Origin: an uncultured Ruminococcus sp.
Lineage (GTDB): Bacteria > Bacillota > Clostridia > Oscillospirales > Ruminococcaceae
Direction of reading: 5' to 3'
NCBI GenBank assembly: GCA_900543145.1
Contig: UQPZ01000009.1
Location: 1-64,000, forward strand
Length of the DNA: 64,000 bases
This document shows, piece after piece, positions 50,428 to 58,590 of the stretch (within the stretch, counting starts at the first letter, position 1; every line of letters begins with the position of its first letter). Position numbers and translations under genes: made by a program. The notes below the pieces were generated by a model. It made no database searches and was not told where the DNA came from. It worked only from the letters and a program-made list of their open reading frames with translations.

Positions 50428-51993
50428 ATGAGTATAGAAATCGCAGTTTTGCTGATTGTGGTTGCTCTCGTCGCCGGTGCGGCTGTAAGCGGATTTATAA
50501 GCTTTAAACAGGGCATTAAATACAGACAGAAAACCGCAGAAGCTGCAATGGGTTCCGCTGAAAAAGAAGCTGAAAGGATCGTTGAGGACGCTAAGAAAAC
50601 AGCGGAAACTATGAAAAAGGAAGCTCTGGTCGAAGCGAAGGACGAAATACATAAGTCCAGGCAGGAAACCGAGAAGGAACTGAAGGAACGGCGCATCGAG
50701 GTTTCAAGACAGGAGCGCAGGATCAACCAGAAGGAAGAAACTATCGACCGTAAGCTTGACAATCTTGAAAAAAAGGAAGAAACGCTCCAGAACAAGCTGA
50801 AATCCGCCGATGAAAAGATGGCGGAGGCTGACAGAATAAAAAATTCTCAGCTGGATATGCTTGAAAAGATCTCTGAATTTACTAAGGAACAGGCTAAGGA
50901 ATACCTGCTCAGCAATCTTGAAAACGAGCTTGTTCATGAAAAGGCGGTCAAGGTTTCAAACTTTGAAACACAGATCAAAGACGACTGCGACGCAAAGGCA
51001 AGGCAGTATATTTCTCTTGCTATTGCCAGATGTGCGGCTGATCAGGTTTCAGAAACCGCAGTTTCAGTTGTTCCGCTGCCCAACGACGAAATGAAGGGCA
51101 GGATCATCGGACGAGAGGGAAGAAATATCAGAACGATAGAGACCCTTACAGGAGTAGATCTTATTATCGACGATACTCCCGAAGCTATTACACTTTCCTG
51201 CTTTGATCAGGTAAGACGCGAAGTTGCCAGGATCGCTCTTGAAAAGCTTATTCAGGACGGAAGAATCCATCCGACGCGTATTGAGGAAATGGTTGACAAG
51301 GCAAGGCGAGAGGTCGAGTACAAGATAAAGCAGGAGGGCGAACGTGCAGTTCTCGAATGCAACGTTCATAATCTCAATCACGAGCTTGTTAAGCTTATCG
51401 GACGTTTAAGATTCAGGACAAGCTACAGACAAAACGTTCTTGACCATTCCATTGAGGTTTCACACCTTGCGGGAATGATGGCTTCGGAGCTTGGAGTAGA
51501 CGCAAACCTTGCAAGGCGCGCAGGACTTCTGCATGATATAGGCAAGGCTCTCAGCTATGAAATCGAAGGCTCTCATGTTCAGATAGGCGTTGACGTCTGC
51601 AAGAAGTACAAGGAAAACGCCGACGTTATCCACGCTATCGAGGCTCATCACGGCGACGTTGAAACTCATACCGTTGTAGCGGCTCTTGTACAGGCGGCTG
51701 ACGCTATTTCAGCTGCAAGACCGGGAGCAAGAAGCGAGAATTATGAAAATTATATCAAGCGTCTTCAGAAGCTTGAAGAAATATGCACTTCTTATGACGG
51801 CGTTGAAAGATCATACGCTATGCAGGCCGGACGAGAGGTAAGAATAATGATCAAGCCTGAAAAGATCAATGATGAAAAAATGGTTCTTGTCGCAAGGGAG
51901 ATCGCAAAGAGAATCGAAGACGAGATGGATTATCCGGGACAGATCAAGGTTAATCTTATCCGTGAAAGCAGAGCGGTTGAATACGCAAAATAA
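50428..51993 (+). CDS. rny: Ribonuclease Y
   Basis: Membrane-anchored endoribonuclease that starts mRNA decay. The 521-residue protein has one N-terminal membrane span (IEIAVLLIVVALVAGAAVSGF), a long coiled coil (about 45-190), a KH RNA-binding domain (GRIIGREGRNIRTIETLTGVDLIIDD, partial) and a metal-dependent HD domain (RAGLLHDIGKAL, with HGDVETH). Length and order are standard. The frame is open 13 codons upstream, but the ATG at 50428 has GGAGGAGG upstream. It has its own promoter and a leader with a terminator. Confidence 0.96.
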   Translation: MSIEIAVLLIVVALVAGAAVSGFISFKQGIKYRQKTAEAAMGSAEKEAERIVEDAKKTAETMKKEALVEAKDEIHKSRQETEKELKERRIEVSRQERRINQKEETIDRKLDNLEKKEETLQNKLKSADEKMAEADRIKNSQLDMLEKISEFTKEQAKEYLLSNLENELVHEKAVKVSNFETQIKDDCDAKARQYISLAIARCAADQVSETAVSVVPLPNDEMKGRIIGREGRNIRTIETLTGVDLIIDDTPEAITLSCFDQVRREVARIALEKLIQDGRIHPTRIEEMVDKARREVEYKIKQEGERAVLECNVHNLNHELVKLIGRLRFRTSYRQNVLDHSIEVSHLAGMMASELGVDANLARRAGLLHDIGKALSYEIEGSHVQIGVDVCKKYKENADVIHAIEAHHGDVETHTVVAALVQAADAISAARPGARSENYENYIKRLQKLEEICTSYDGVERSYAMQAGREVRIMIKPEKINDEKMVLVAREIAKRIEDEMDYPGQIKVNLIRESRAVEYAK

Positions 51994-52032
51994 TTTTAAG
52001 GCAAAGCCGCTTTAACGCAGCTGCCTTCATTC

Positions 52033-52064
52033 GGCGGGCAAAAAAGTTGTCCGCCGATTTTTAG
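52033..52064 (+). terminator. Terminator of rny
   Basis: Stem CGGCGG.CAA/TTG.CCGCCG followed by ATTTTTAG. Confidence 0.8.
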
Positions 52065-52083
52065 TTTTAAGGGAGGTATTACT

Positions 52084-53580
52084 TTGGGAGAGAAAAAGCA
52101 TCTGTTCGGATCAACGGAAAAATCTGATTTTATATTGAATATGACCGAACAGGGAACAAAAAAGCTGTGCGGTATTTACTGTATGATCGCAATGCTTATC
52201 GTTGCCCTTGCCGCAATTCCATATTATCTTACAAAGGATATTGTAGATTATGTCAGCACTGAAACCGGCTTTGAGGTAACTCATTATTTAAGTGAGAAGC
52301 TTGTTTTTCTTGTATCGACTCTTTTTATTGCCGCAGGACTTATCGGCTTTCTGATTTTTCTTGTAGGTCATATCAAGCAGGAGGTAATAATAAAAAACAA
52401 CAAGGCTCTGCTCTGGTTCGCAGGATTTATTACAGTCAGCGTGATCTCGACCCTTTGTGCCGACAGCATAATGTACGCATTTTACGGCTATTTAGACAGA
52501 TCGGAGGGTCTGCTTTCAATTCTGGGCTATCTGGGATTTTTCGCAATGGCTATGACAGTTACCGGGGATAACTGGAGACTCAGAATATCTGACGTTCTGG
52601 TAGGTATAGGAGCAGTAAACGGAGTGATCGGAATATTGCAGAGCATTCCGTCTGTCGGAAGCAAAATACCTAATTATTTTCAATATCTGTTCAAGGACTT
52701 CGGTACTGCCGTCGGCGAAGGAGAAGTAGTTATTGATAATTTGATACATACGGAAGGATATATCGCAACAGGTCTGGCCGCTACGCCTTTTGCTCTTGCC
52801 GCGCTGCTTACCATTGCCTTTGCCGCAGCCGTTTCGGGAGCCGCTTTTGACAGATCTGTACCAAGACGTATCCTGTACCTTGTATCAGCCGCAGTAATGT
52901 CGGTATGCGCCGCATTTACAAGAGTTCTTCCTGCGGTTATAGGAATCTGTGCCGCAGCGGCTGCCGCAGCCCTGATAGGCATAATAAGAAAAATAAAAGC
53001 GGAGGAAAAGCCGTCTGCACTGCCTGCTTTAAGCGGTATTCTGATAGCTGCGCTTTCGTTGGGGATAATATTCGGCTCGGGTCTGAGCAGCTTTAAAGAT
53101 GAGCAGATAATATTTACCGACTGCTACGACAGGCTTTCTATCTCAGCAGGAGCAAGGGAGGATACCTCGTCATGGATCTACTCATACCTTTGGGACGACG
53201 GAATGTATGTTGTTCAGAATCACCCTGTTCTCGGAACAGGACCTGATAACTGGGGAACAATGTACAGTCTCGGTGCTGTTATCGACCGCTCATATAACGA
53301 ATATATTGACACTGCGGCTCAGCGCGGTATCTTTTGTCTTATTATTTATGTTTTTATTCTGCTGATAACCTTGAAAAAAGCCTTTGAAGCAGTAACAGGG
53401 TTTATACGGCAGAAAAACAACTGGGTAAGCGCCGCTGTAACCTGCGCAGTTATCGCATATATTATACAGGCGTTCTTCAATATCAGCTCTGTTTCAAGCA
53501 CTCCTTTCTTCTGGCTGTGTATCGGACTTATCTGGAGCTATACGGCTAAGGGGAAAGTGAAAAATACAAAGCAAAAGTAA
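52084..53580 (+). CDS. O-antigen ligase / Wzy-like polymerase family membrane protein
   Basis: 498-residue integral membrane protein with about twelve spans. The C-terminal half has the Wzy_C (O-antigen ligase) layout: a long extracytoplasmic loop with a conserved segment HPVLGTGPDNWGTMY and RSYNEYIDTAAQRGIFCLIIYV. In a Gram-positive this suggests polymerisation or ligation of a surface polysaccharide. Start is TTG with GGGAGGT 7 nt upstream. No glycosyltransferases are near; it stands alone after rny. The surface polymer may be the one acetylated by the MBOAT/DHHW pair, but that is only a guess. Confidence 0.8.
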   Translation: MGEKKHLFGSTEKSDFILNMTEQGTKKLCGIYCMIAMLIVALAAIPYYLTKDIVDYVSTETGFEVTHYLSEKLVFLVSTLFIAAGLIGFLIFLVGHIKQEVIIKNNKALLWFAGFITVSVISTLCADSIMYAFYGYLDRSEGLLSILGYLGFFAMAMTVTGDNWRLRISDVLVGIGAVNGVIGILQSIPSVGSKIPNYFQYLFKDFGTAVGEGEVVIDNLIHTEGYIATGLAATPFALAALLTIAFAAAVSGAAFDRSVPRRILYLVSAAVMSVCAAFTRVLPAVIGICAAAAAAALIGIIRKIKAEEKPSALPALSGILIAALSLGIIFGSGLSSFKDEQIIFTDCYDRLSISAGAREDTSSWIYSYLWDDGMYVVQNHPVLGTGPDNWGTMYSLGAVIDRSYNEYIDTAAQRGIFCLIIYVFILLITLKKAFEAVTGFIRQKNNWVSAAVTCAVIAYIIQAFFNISSVSSTPFFWLCIGLIWSYTAKGKVKNTKQK

Positions 53581-53586
53581 AATTAT

Positions 53587-53631
53587 AAAAGCCCTGCTGA
53601 ATAAATAAACAGCAAGGCTTTTGCTTTATTT
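53587..53631 (+). terminator. Terminator of the Wzy-like gene
   Basis: Stem AAAAGCC.TGCTG/CAGCA.GGCTTTT followed by GCTTTATTTTT. Confidence 0.8.
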
Positions 53632-53637
53632 TTACCG

Positions 53638-53678
53638 GCTCAGATAATTTATGCTGAATACTGAGATAGTCTGAGCCT
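53638..53678. repeat. Perfect inverted repeat in the Wzy-GH130 spacer
   Basis: GGCTCAGA/TCTGAGCC arms around a 25-nt loop, followed by a second paired region (about 53690-53733). No promoter is recognised; unknown role. Confidence 0.4.
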
Positions 53679-53734
53679 TTACAGGTATACTCCGTCTACG
53701 GCTGGTCAAATAACGCCATGCCGTATTCGTCGGA

Positions 53735-53793
53735 CAAAAAGATCCCCTGCTGTCAAGCGGCAAAAGTACCGAACCTGACAGCAGGGGATAAAC
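53735..53793 (-). terminator. Terminator of the GH130 gene
   Basis: 14-bp stem ATCCCCTGCTGTCA/TGACAGCAGGGGAT with a 28-nt loop, followed on the minus strand by CTTTTTG. Confidence 0.8.
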
Positions 53794-53809
53794 TTATTTA
53801 TCTGATAGC

Positions 53810-54817
53810 TCAGCAATCGCTCATTGAAGAATGTGACTTAACGTAATCAACTACATCGTCAACAGTTGTGAATGCAAGACCTACAACGGTATCTGCACAG
53901 CCGTAGTAAATTGCAATTCTTCCGGTATCCTTATCGCAGAGAGTAGCACACGGGAAGGTTACGTTAGGTACGTCGCCTACGCACTCATAAAGCTCCTGAG
54001 GGCTGATAAGATACTCAGCGCAGCGATACTTGACCTTCCAAGGCTCGTCAATGTCGAGAATACAAGCGGAGAAGCTGTATACAAAGCCGTTGCATGACTC
54101 AAGAACTCCGTGATAGAAGCAGAGCCAACCCTCGGAGGTTTCTATAGGAATAGGGCCTGCGCCTATCTTCTTAGACTCCCAGCCTCTCAGAGGTCCCATA
54201 ACGTGTCTGTGCTCGCCCCAGTACTTCATATCAGGCGACTGCGATATGTACATATCGCCGAAAGGAGTATGACCCGAATCAGACGGTCTTGAGAACATAA
54301 GATATTTATTGTTGATCTTTCTCGGGAAAAGAACGCCGTTTCTGTTGAAAGGAAGGAACGCATTCTCGCACTGATAGAAAGTCTTAAAATCAAACGTATA
54401 GCCAACGCCGATAGTAGGCTTCCAGCCGTAAGCATTGCACCAGGTTACCCAGTATCTGTCCTCTATCCAGCAAACTCTAGGGTCGTAACCGTAGCCCCAC
54501 TGGTTTACCTCTTCAGTAGACTTATCAGCCTGCTCAAACTGAATCCTTTCCTCGTTAAGCTTCCAGTTAATACCGTCATCAGAAAAACCAACGTGAAGCT
54601 CCATGTTTCTTTCCTTGTCGTCGCAGCGGAAAACGCCTGCAAACTTGCCCTCAAAAGGAACTACTGCACTGTTAAAAATAGAGTTGGAGCACTTAATAAG
54701 GTTTCTTGGAATAACCGGATTCTCAGAATATCTCCAGATAACCTCCTTGCAATCTGCCGGCTTGTCCTGCCATGGCATATTAGGAATCGACTGACCGTTA
54801 ATGATCTTTACGTTCAT
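53810..54817 (-). CDS. GH130 family beta-mannoside phosphorylase
   Basis: Intracellular phosphorylase that splits beta-1,4-mannosides with phosphate to give mannose 1-phosphate. The 335-residue five-bladed propeller lacks a signal peptide. The catalytic Asp lies in GYGYDPRVCWIEDRYWVTW; phosphate-binding basic residues are in LFPRKINNKYLMFSRPSD and GAGPIPIETSEGWL. Size and layout point to the GH130_2-type mannooligosaccharide phosphorylases and not GH130_1, but exact specificity needs alignment. The ATG at 54817 with AAAGGCGGAA upstream is preferred over 54874. It is alone, behind a promoter flanked by LacI-like operators. Confidence 0.87.
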   Translation of the reverse strand: MNVKIINGQSIPNMPWQDKPADCKEVIWRYSENPVIPRNLIKCSNSIFNSAVVPFEGKFAGVFRCDDKERNMELHVGFSDDGINWKLNEERIQFEQADKSTEEVNQWGYGYDPRVCWIEDRYWVTWCNAYGWKPTIGVGYTFDFKTFYQCENAFLPFNRNGVLFPRKINNKYLMFSRPSDSGHTPFGDMYISQSPDMKYWGEHRHVMGPLRGWESKKIGAGPIPIETSEGWLCFYHGVLESCNGFVYSFSACILDIDEPWKVKYRCAEYLISPQELYECVGDVPNVTFPCATLCDKDTGRIAIYYGCADTVVGLAFTTVDDVVDYVKSHSSMSDC

Positions 54818-54940
54818 GATTAAATTCCGCCTTTCATAAAAATTTTCATTTTTCAAGAAATTACTCAAGAACACTTTTATATCTTCTTTAAGAAATATCT
54901 TTTTATCGGTGTCAGAAACTTTCCTCTGACCGCCTTATAT

Positions 54941-54969
54941 ATTAAAACATATTTTTTTATTTTTTGCAA
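54941..54969 (-). promoter_or_regulatory. Promoter of the GH130 gene
   Basis: On the minus strand TTGCAA, 17 bp, TTTAAT. Confidence 0.6.
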
Positions 54970-54983
54970 GCCTTTATTTTTTG

Positions 54984-55017
54984 TGAAAACGTTTAAAAAG
55001 TGAATGTAAACGTATAC
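54984..55017 (-). promoter_or_regulatory. Paired LacI-like operators upstream of GH130
   Basis: Two CG-centred near-palindromes, TGAAAACGTTTA and TGTAAACGTATAC, with centres 21 bp (two helical turns) apart and just upstream of the -35 box. Close relatives of the motif lie upstream of the binding-protein gene at 39408-39428. The rest of 55020-55220 is AT-rich with nothing else recognised. Confidence 0.55.
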
Positions 55018-55221
55018 TTCTGTAAGTTCATATATATTTTACAAATACAATTTCAAGCAATACAGCAATATTAACTTCATATGATTTATTTAGTTTCATA
55101 TATTCACATCAAATGATATTTTAACCAACACTTTAAGTACAGCATAATATACTAAGCAGGGCATTATTGCTTTAATATTTTTTTACATCGAAAAATCTAC
55201 TTATTTTGTATATTATATCTA

Positions 55222-55250
55222 TTGACAAAAGGCGACCTCGGAGGTATAAT
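55222..55250 (+). promoter_or_regulatory. Sigma-A promoter of sufC-sufB with an internal palindrome
   Basis: TTGACA, 17 bp, TATAAT. The 11-bp palindrome ACCTCGGAGGT (55235-55245) lies between the two boxes and touches the -10, the position of a repressor site, possibly for an IscR/Rrf2-type regulator (inference). Confidence 0.75.
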
Positions 55251-55348
55251 AATAAAGAATGTAAAGTATAATTTATGGCGTAATAAACAGGAATTATAAA
55301 ACATCTGACTTATGTCGGCGGGCATTTGTCAGCAGGAGGTTAGCGCTG

Positions 55349-56083
55349 ATGCTTGAATTGAAAAATATAAGCTGGAGTCTTTCGGGGGGAGAAAAGATCC
55401 TTAAAGACGTCAGCCTTGAAATACCGTCCGGAAAGCTTACCGTTATTACCGGACCAAACGGAGGAGGAAAAACTTCTCTTGCAAAGCTTATTGCCGGACT
55501 TGAGCTGCCGGATTCGGGAAAGATCCTTCTAGACGGTATTGATATAACTAGCTGGGATATGACAAAACGTTCCCTAAGCGGAATCGGCTTCGCTTTCCAG
55601 CAGCCGGTACGCTTTAAGGGTCTTACTGTAAGGGATCTGCTGGAGCTTGCCGCTCAGCGCAGTCTTGAAGAAAAGGAGCTTTGCGACTATCTTGGAAAAG
55701 TAGGGCTATGTGCAAGGGAATATATAGACAGAGTAGTAGACGCAAGCCTTTCAGGCGGAGAGGCAAAGCGCATTGAGATCGCCTCTGTGCTTGCGAAAAA
55801 GGATGCAAAGGTGCTGGTATTCGACGAACCTGAGGCGGGTATAGACCTATGGAGCTTTTCAAGCCTTATAGACGCTTTTGAAAAGCTGAAGCTTACAGAG
55901 AACAAATCGCTGTTGATCATTTCACACCAGGAACGTATCCTGGAAATTTCTGACTATATTGCAGTAATTGCCGACGGTCATGTAAGAACAGTCGGCGAAA
56001 AAAGCGAAATACTTCCCACGCTGTTTTCTGAAGAAAAAGCGGTTCGCTGTCCCTTGGGAAAAAATACGGAGGAGGGTATTTAA
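55349..56083 (+). CDS. sufC: SufC-type Fe-S assembly ATPase (SMS minimal system)
   Basis: ABC ATPase that energises the SufB-type scaffold. The 244-residue protein has Walker A GPNGGGKTS (about 36-44), Q-loop FAFQQP, the signature LSGGEAKRIEIAS, Walker B VLVFDEPEAGID and switch His in LIISHQ. The E-A-G-I-D sequence after Walker B is typical of SufC and not of importers. It is directly followed, with no gap, by a SufB/D-like gene; there are no sufS, sufU or sufD genes, so this is the two-gene arrangement called SMS in anaerobes and archaea. Start ATG with GGAGGT upstream. Confidence 0.9.
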   Translation: MLELKNISWSLSGGEKILKDVSLEIPSGKLTVITGPNGGGKTSLAKLIAGLELPDSGKILLDGIDITSWDMTKRSLSGIGFAFQQPVRFKGLTVRDLLELAAQRSLEEKELCDYLGKVGLCAREYIDRVVDASLSGGEAKRIEIASVLAKKDAKVLVFDEPEAGIDLWSFSSLIDAFEKLKLTENKSLLIISHQERILEISDYIAVIADGHVRTVGEKSEILPTLFSEEKAVRCPLGKNTEEGI

Positions 56084-57004
56084 GTGGATAAGACAACCGA
56101 AGAGCTGCTCGGAATAGTATCCGACTGGAGCGGAAAATTCAACGGTGCATACAACATACGGGAAAACGGCTCCTGTGCCGGAAGACGATCATCTGAAAAT
56201 ATACAGATAGATTCAAAATCCGACGGTCCGGGACTTGTTATCCATATAAGTCCCGATGCTAAAGGAGAGACCGTTTATATTCCCGCCTGTGTAACTCACG
56301 GCGATGTAGACGACCTTGTATACAATGATTTTTATGTAGGCGAGGGAGCGGACGTTATAATTGTAGCAGGCTGCGGCGTTCATACCGATGACGGTCACGA
56401 TGCCCGTCACAACGGAATACACAGGTTTATCCTGGGAAAAGGCGCCAGAGTTCTTTACAAGGAAAAGCATATCGGAACAGGAATCGGCACGGGACTCAAG
56501 AAAATTGATCCGGTCACTGACATAATACAGGGTGAGGATTCGTATCTTGAAATGGATACTATTCAGCTGAGCGGAGTAGACAGAACTGTCAGAAAAACAA
56601 CTGCAAAGCTTGAAAAGGGCGCAAAGCTGGTAATAAGAGAAAGAATTCTTACAGACGGAAACGAAACCGCTGAAACGGATTTTCATGTAGAACTGGAGGG
56701 CAATGATTCGGGCGTAGATATAGTATCCCGTTCTGTTGCAAGAGGAAATTCATATCAGGAGTACCATTCAAAGATCAGCGGAAACTGCCGCTGTACAGGA
56801 CACTCCGAATGCGACGCTATCCTTGCGGACAACGGCAGAGTAAACGCCGCTCCCGAACTTTTTGCCGGAGATATAGACGCTTCTCTCATTCATGAAGCGG
56901 CGATTGGCAAGATCGCCGGTGAACAGATAATAAAGCTGCGTACTCTGGGGCTGACCGAACAGCAGGCGGAGGAAAAAATAATCGAGGGCTTCCTAAGAGG
57001 CTAG
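56084..57004 (+). CDS. sufB: SufB/SufD-family Fe-S scaffold (short SMS-type)
   Basis: Scaffold on which iron-sulfur clusters are built with SufC. The 306-residue protein is much shorter than classical SufB (about 465), keeping the beta-helix core: PACVTHGDVDDLVYNDFYVGEGADVIIVAGCGVH (partial), then YHSKISGNCRCTGHSECDAILADNGRVNAAPELFA (partial) with clustered cysteines, and the C-terminal GKIAGEQIIKLRTLGLTEQQAEEKIIEGFLRG helical end. Start GTG right after the sufC stop, AGGAGGG 9 nt upstream. The cysteine clusters are candidates for cluster binding. Confidence 0.9.
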   Translation: MDKTTEELLGIVSDWSGKFNGAYNIRENGSCAGRRSSENIQIDSKSDGPGLVIHISPDAKGETVYIPACVTHGDVDDLVYNDFYVGEGADVIIVAGCGVHTDDGHDARHNGIHRFILGKGARVLYKEKHIGTGIGTGLKKIDPVTDIIQGEDSYLEMDTIQLSGVDRTVRKTTAKLEKGAKLVIRERILTDGNETAETDFHVELEGNDSGVDIVSRSVARGNSYQEYHSKISGNCRCTGHSECDAILADNGRVNAAPELFAGDIDASLIHEAAIGKIAGEQIIKLRTLGLTEQQAEEKIIEGFLRG

Positions 57005-57103
57005 CCGCAGACTTAAATTGATAATAATCCGCAAAATCATGGACAGCTATATTATTTCAGTTTGACAATATATTATATTAAAAATTTGATACCCGACATG
57101 ATA

Positions 57104-57141
57104 AAACACCGCAGCTTTGATATAAAGCTGCGGTGTTTTAT
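57104..57141. terminator. Bidirectional terminator after sufB
   Basis: AAAACACCGCAGCTTT/AAAGCTGCGGTGTTTT stem with a short loop; A and T tracts on both sides. Confidence 0.88.
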
Positions 57142-57152
57142 TGCTAAAGTAA

Positions 57153-57349
57153 TTAGAAATACGACCACTGCTTCTTTCGTATAAGATATCACAATTCTAT
57201 ATATCTCTCTTTATCATCGCCGCCGTAAACCTCAAGATCCAGACCGTTGACCTGTTCTTAACCGGATTTAGGAAGATATTCTCTGAAAATTGAAATTTGT
57301 GCAGCACATCAAAGTCGATCACGGCGTTCATATTTGTCAGCAAATCCAT
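57153..57349 (-). pseudogene. Remnant of an AraC/GyrI-type regulator gene
   Basis: GGAG plus an ATG at 57349 opens a frame starting MDLLTNMNAVIDF, which resembles the start of AraC-family regulators with a GyrI domain. It soon loses similarity. About 120 bp on, in another frame, GLDLEVYGGDDKERYIEL, stop (TGA), YLIRKKQWSYF recalls a GyrI-type C-terminus (…EIW.P..KK), with the Trp codon changed to TGA. The middle, several hundred bp, is missing. Identification is from memory of the family pattern. Confidence 0.45.
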
Positions 57350-57445
57350 GCGGTTTTCTCCATTCAATCAAAATAAACTGTTTGACCGCAACCTATTTTG
57401 CACAAATTTGTTTGCTTCAGCAGTGCGTGTAAAAAACGTGTATAT

Positions 57446-57475
57446 AAAAATAAAACCACGCAAATGCGTGGTTTT
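57446..57475 (-). terminator. Terminator of tRNA-Ser
   Basis: 10-bp stem AAAACCACGC/GCGTGGTTTT followed by a U-rich tract on the minus strand. Confidence 0.85.
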
Positions 57476-57484
57476 ATTACTATT

Positions 57485-57577
57485 TGGCGGAGAAGGAGGG
57501 ATTCGAACCCTCGAAGAGCTATTAACCCTTACACGAGTTCCAGTCGTGCGCCATAAACCGGACTAGGCGACTTCTCC
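57485..57577 (-). tRNA. tRNA-Ser (anticodon GGA)
   Basis: On the minus strand acceptor GGAGAAG/CTTCTCC, an anticodon stem ACGA/TCGT with loop CTGGAAC (anticodon GGA), a long variable arm as expected for serine, T-arm GAGGGTTCGAATCCCTC, discriminator G and encoded CCA. Total 93 nt. Confidence 0.95.
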
Positions 57578-57598
57578 GTATAATTTTACAACATTAAG

Positions 57599-57627
57599 AT
57601 TATATCATACCGCAGATAATTTGTCAA
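57599..57627 (-). promoter_or_regulatory. Sigma-A promoter of tRNA-Ser
   Basis: On the minus strand TTGACA, 17 bp, TATAAT, 22 bp before the mature tRNA. Confidence 0.85.
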
Positions 57628-57705
57628 TACCTTTGAAGAAAAAAACAAGGAAATCAATTTTGCCAAGCAATTCAGATGCCATTTGCAAAAAACAAGCTAT
57701 AAGTT

Positions 57706-57737
57706 GTCTGTTCCCCGAAGCACAACGAGGAACAGAC
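57706..57737 (-). terminator. Probable terminator of the rnf operon
   Basis: 9-bp stem GTCTGTTCC/GGAACAGAC with a 14-nt loop, 30 bp beyond the rnfB stop; the following U tract is weak. Confidence 0.5.
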
Positions 57738-57766
57738 GTTATATTATTTTTAAATGCAAAAATTGC

Positions 57767-58552
57767 TTACAATTCTACTATCGCCTTCATAGGGCAGGCT
57801 TCCTTGCAGGTTCCGCAGCCCACGCACAGTGTATAATCTATTACCGCATGATTATTCTGCACTGAAATAGCTCCCTTGGGGCATTTCTTTGCGCATATCC
57901 CGCAGCCTATACAGCCTCCGCTGCATATCTTTCTTGTTATCTTTCCCAGATCGGCAGAGGAGCAGGCAACCTCGATCTTCTGTTTTCTCGGCCGTACAAC
58001 TATTAGATCGTTCGGACATTCCTTTGCGCACAGACCGCAGCCAATGCATTTTGAGGAGTCAACAACAGCTATTCTGTTTACTATAGATATAGCGTTCTGA
58101 GGGCATACTCTTACGCAGTCGCCGTAGCCAAGACAGCCGCTTGTACAGGTTTTCGAGCCGTTGTAAAATCTATTGCAGGCGGCGCAGGACTGGATTCCGT
58201 CAAAATCGTATTTATGAGCAGTTGCGTTGCAGTCACCCTTGCAGCGGACAAATGCGGTTTCAGGCTCTACCGCTTCTGCCGATTTTCCCATTATCTCCGC
58301 AAGCTTTGCCGCCGACTCCGCTCCTCCCGGCTTGCACATATTGCAGGGCGCGTCCTTGTTTACTACTGCGTCGGCGTAATCGTTGCAGCCTGAAAATCCG
58401 CAGGCTCCGCAGTTTACCTGAGGCAAAGCCTCCTGTGCCGCCTCTAAACGCTCGTCAGTTTTAACTGCAAAGGCCTTTGAAGCGGCGGTCAGCAAAACTC
58501 CCGAGATTATGCCCAGTACAGCAAAAAGCGCTATTGGTATTATATATTCCAA
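57767..58552 (-). CDS. rnfB: Rnf complex subunit B (ferredoxin-type)
   Basis: Takes electrons from reduced ferredoxin into the Rnf ferredoxin:NAD oxidoreductase, which pumps Na+ or H+. The 261-residue protein has an N-terminal membrane anchor (IIPIALFAVLGIISGVLLTAA), the four-Cys CGACGFSGC domain, and several 4Fe-4S motifs (CLGYGDCVRVCP, CIGCGLCAKECP, CIGCGICAKKCP, CVGCGTCKEACP). Start is TTG with AAGGAGG upstream. Last gene of the operon, separated from rnfA by an activase-like gene, an unusual arrangement. Confidence 0.95.
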   Translation of the reverse strand: MEYIIPIALFAVLGIISGVLLTAASKAFAVKTDERLEAAQEALPQVNCGACGFSGCNDYADAVVNKDAPCNMCKPGGAESAAKLAEIMGKSAEAVEPETAFVRCKGDCNATAHKYDFDGIQSCAACNRFYNGSKTCTSGCLGYGDCVRVCPQNAISIVNRIAVVDSSKCIGCGLCAKECPNDLIVVRPRKQKIEVACSSADLGKITRKICSGGCIGCGICAKKCPKGAISVQNNHAVIDYTLCVGCGTCKEACPMKAIVEL

Positions 58553-58590
58553 GTTTATCCTCCTTATCGTTGCTGTTTTATTTTTTAAGT

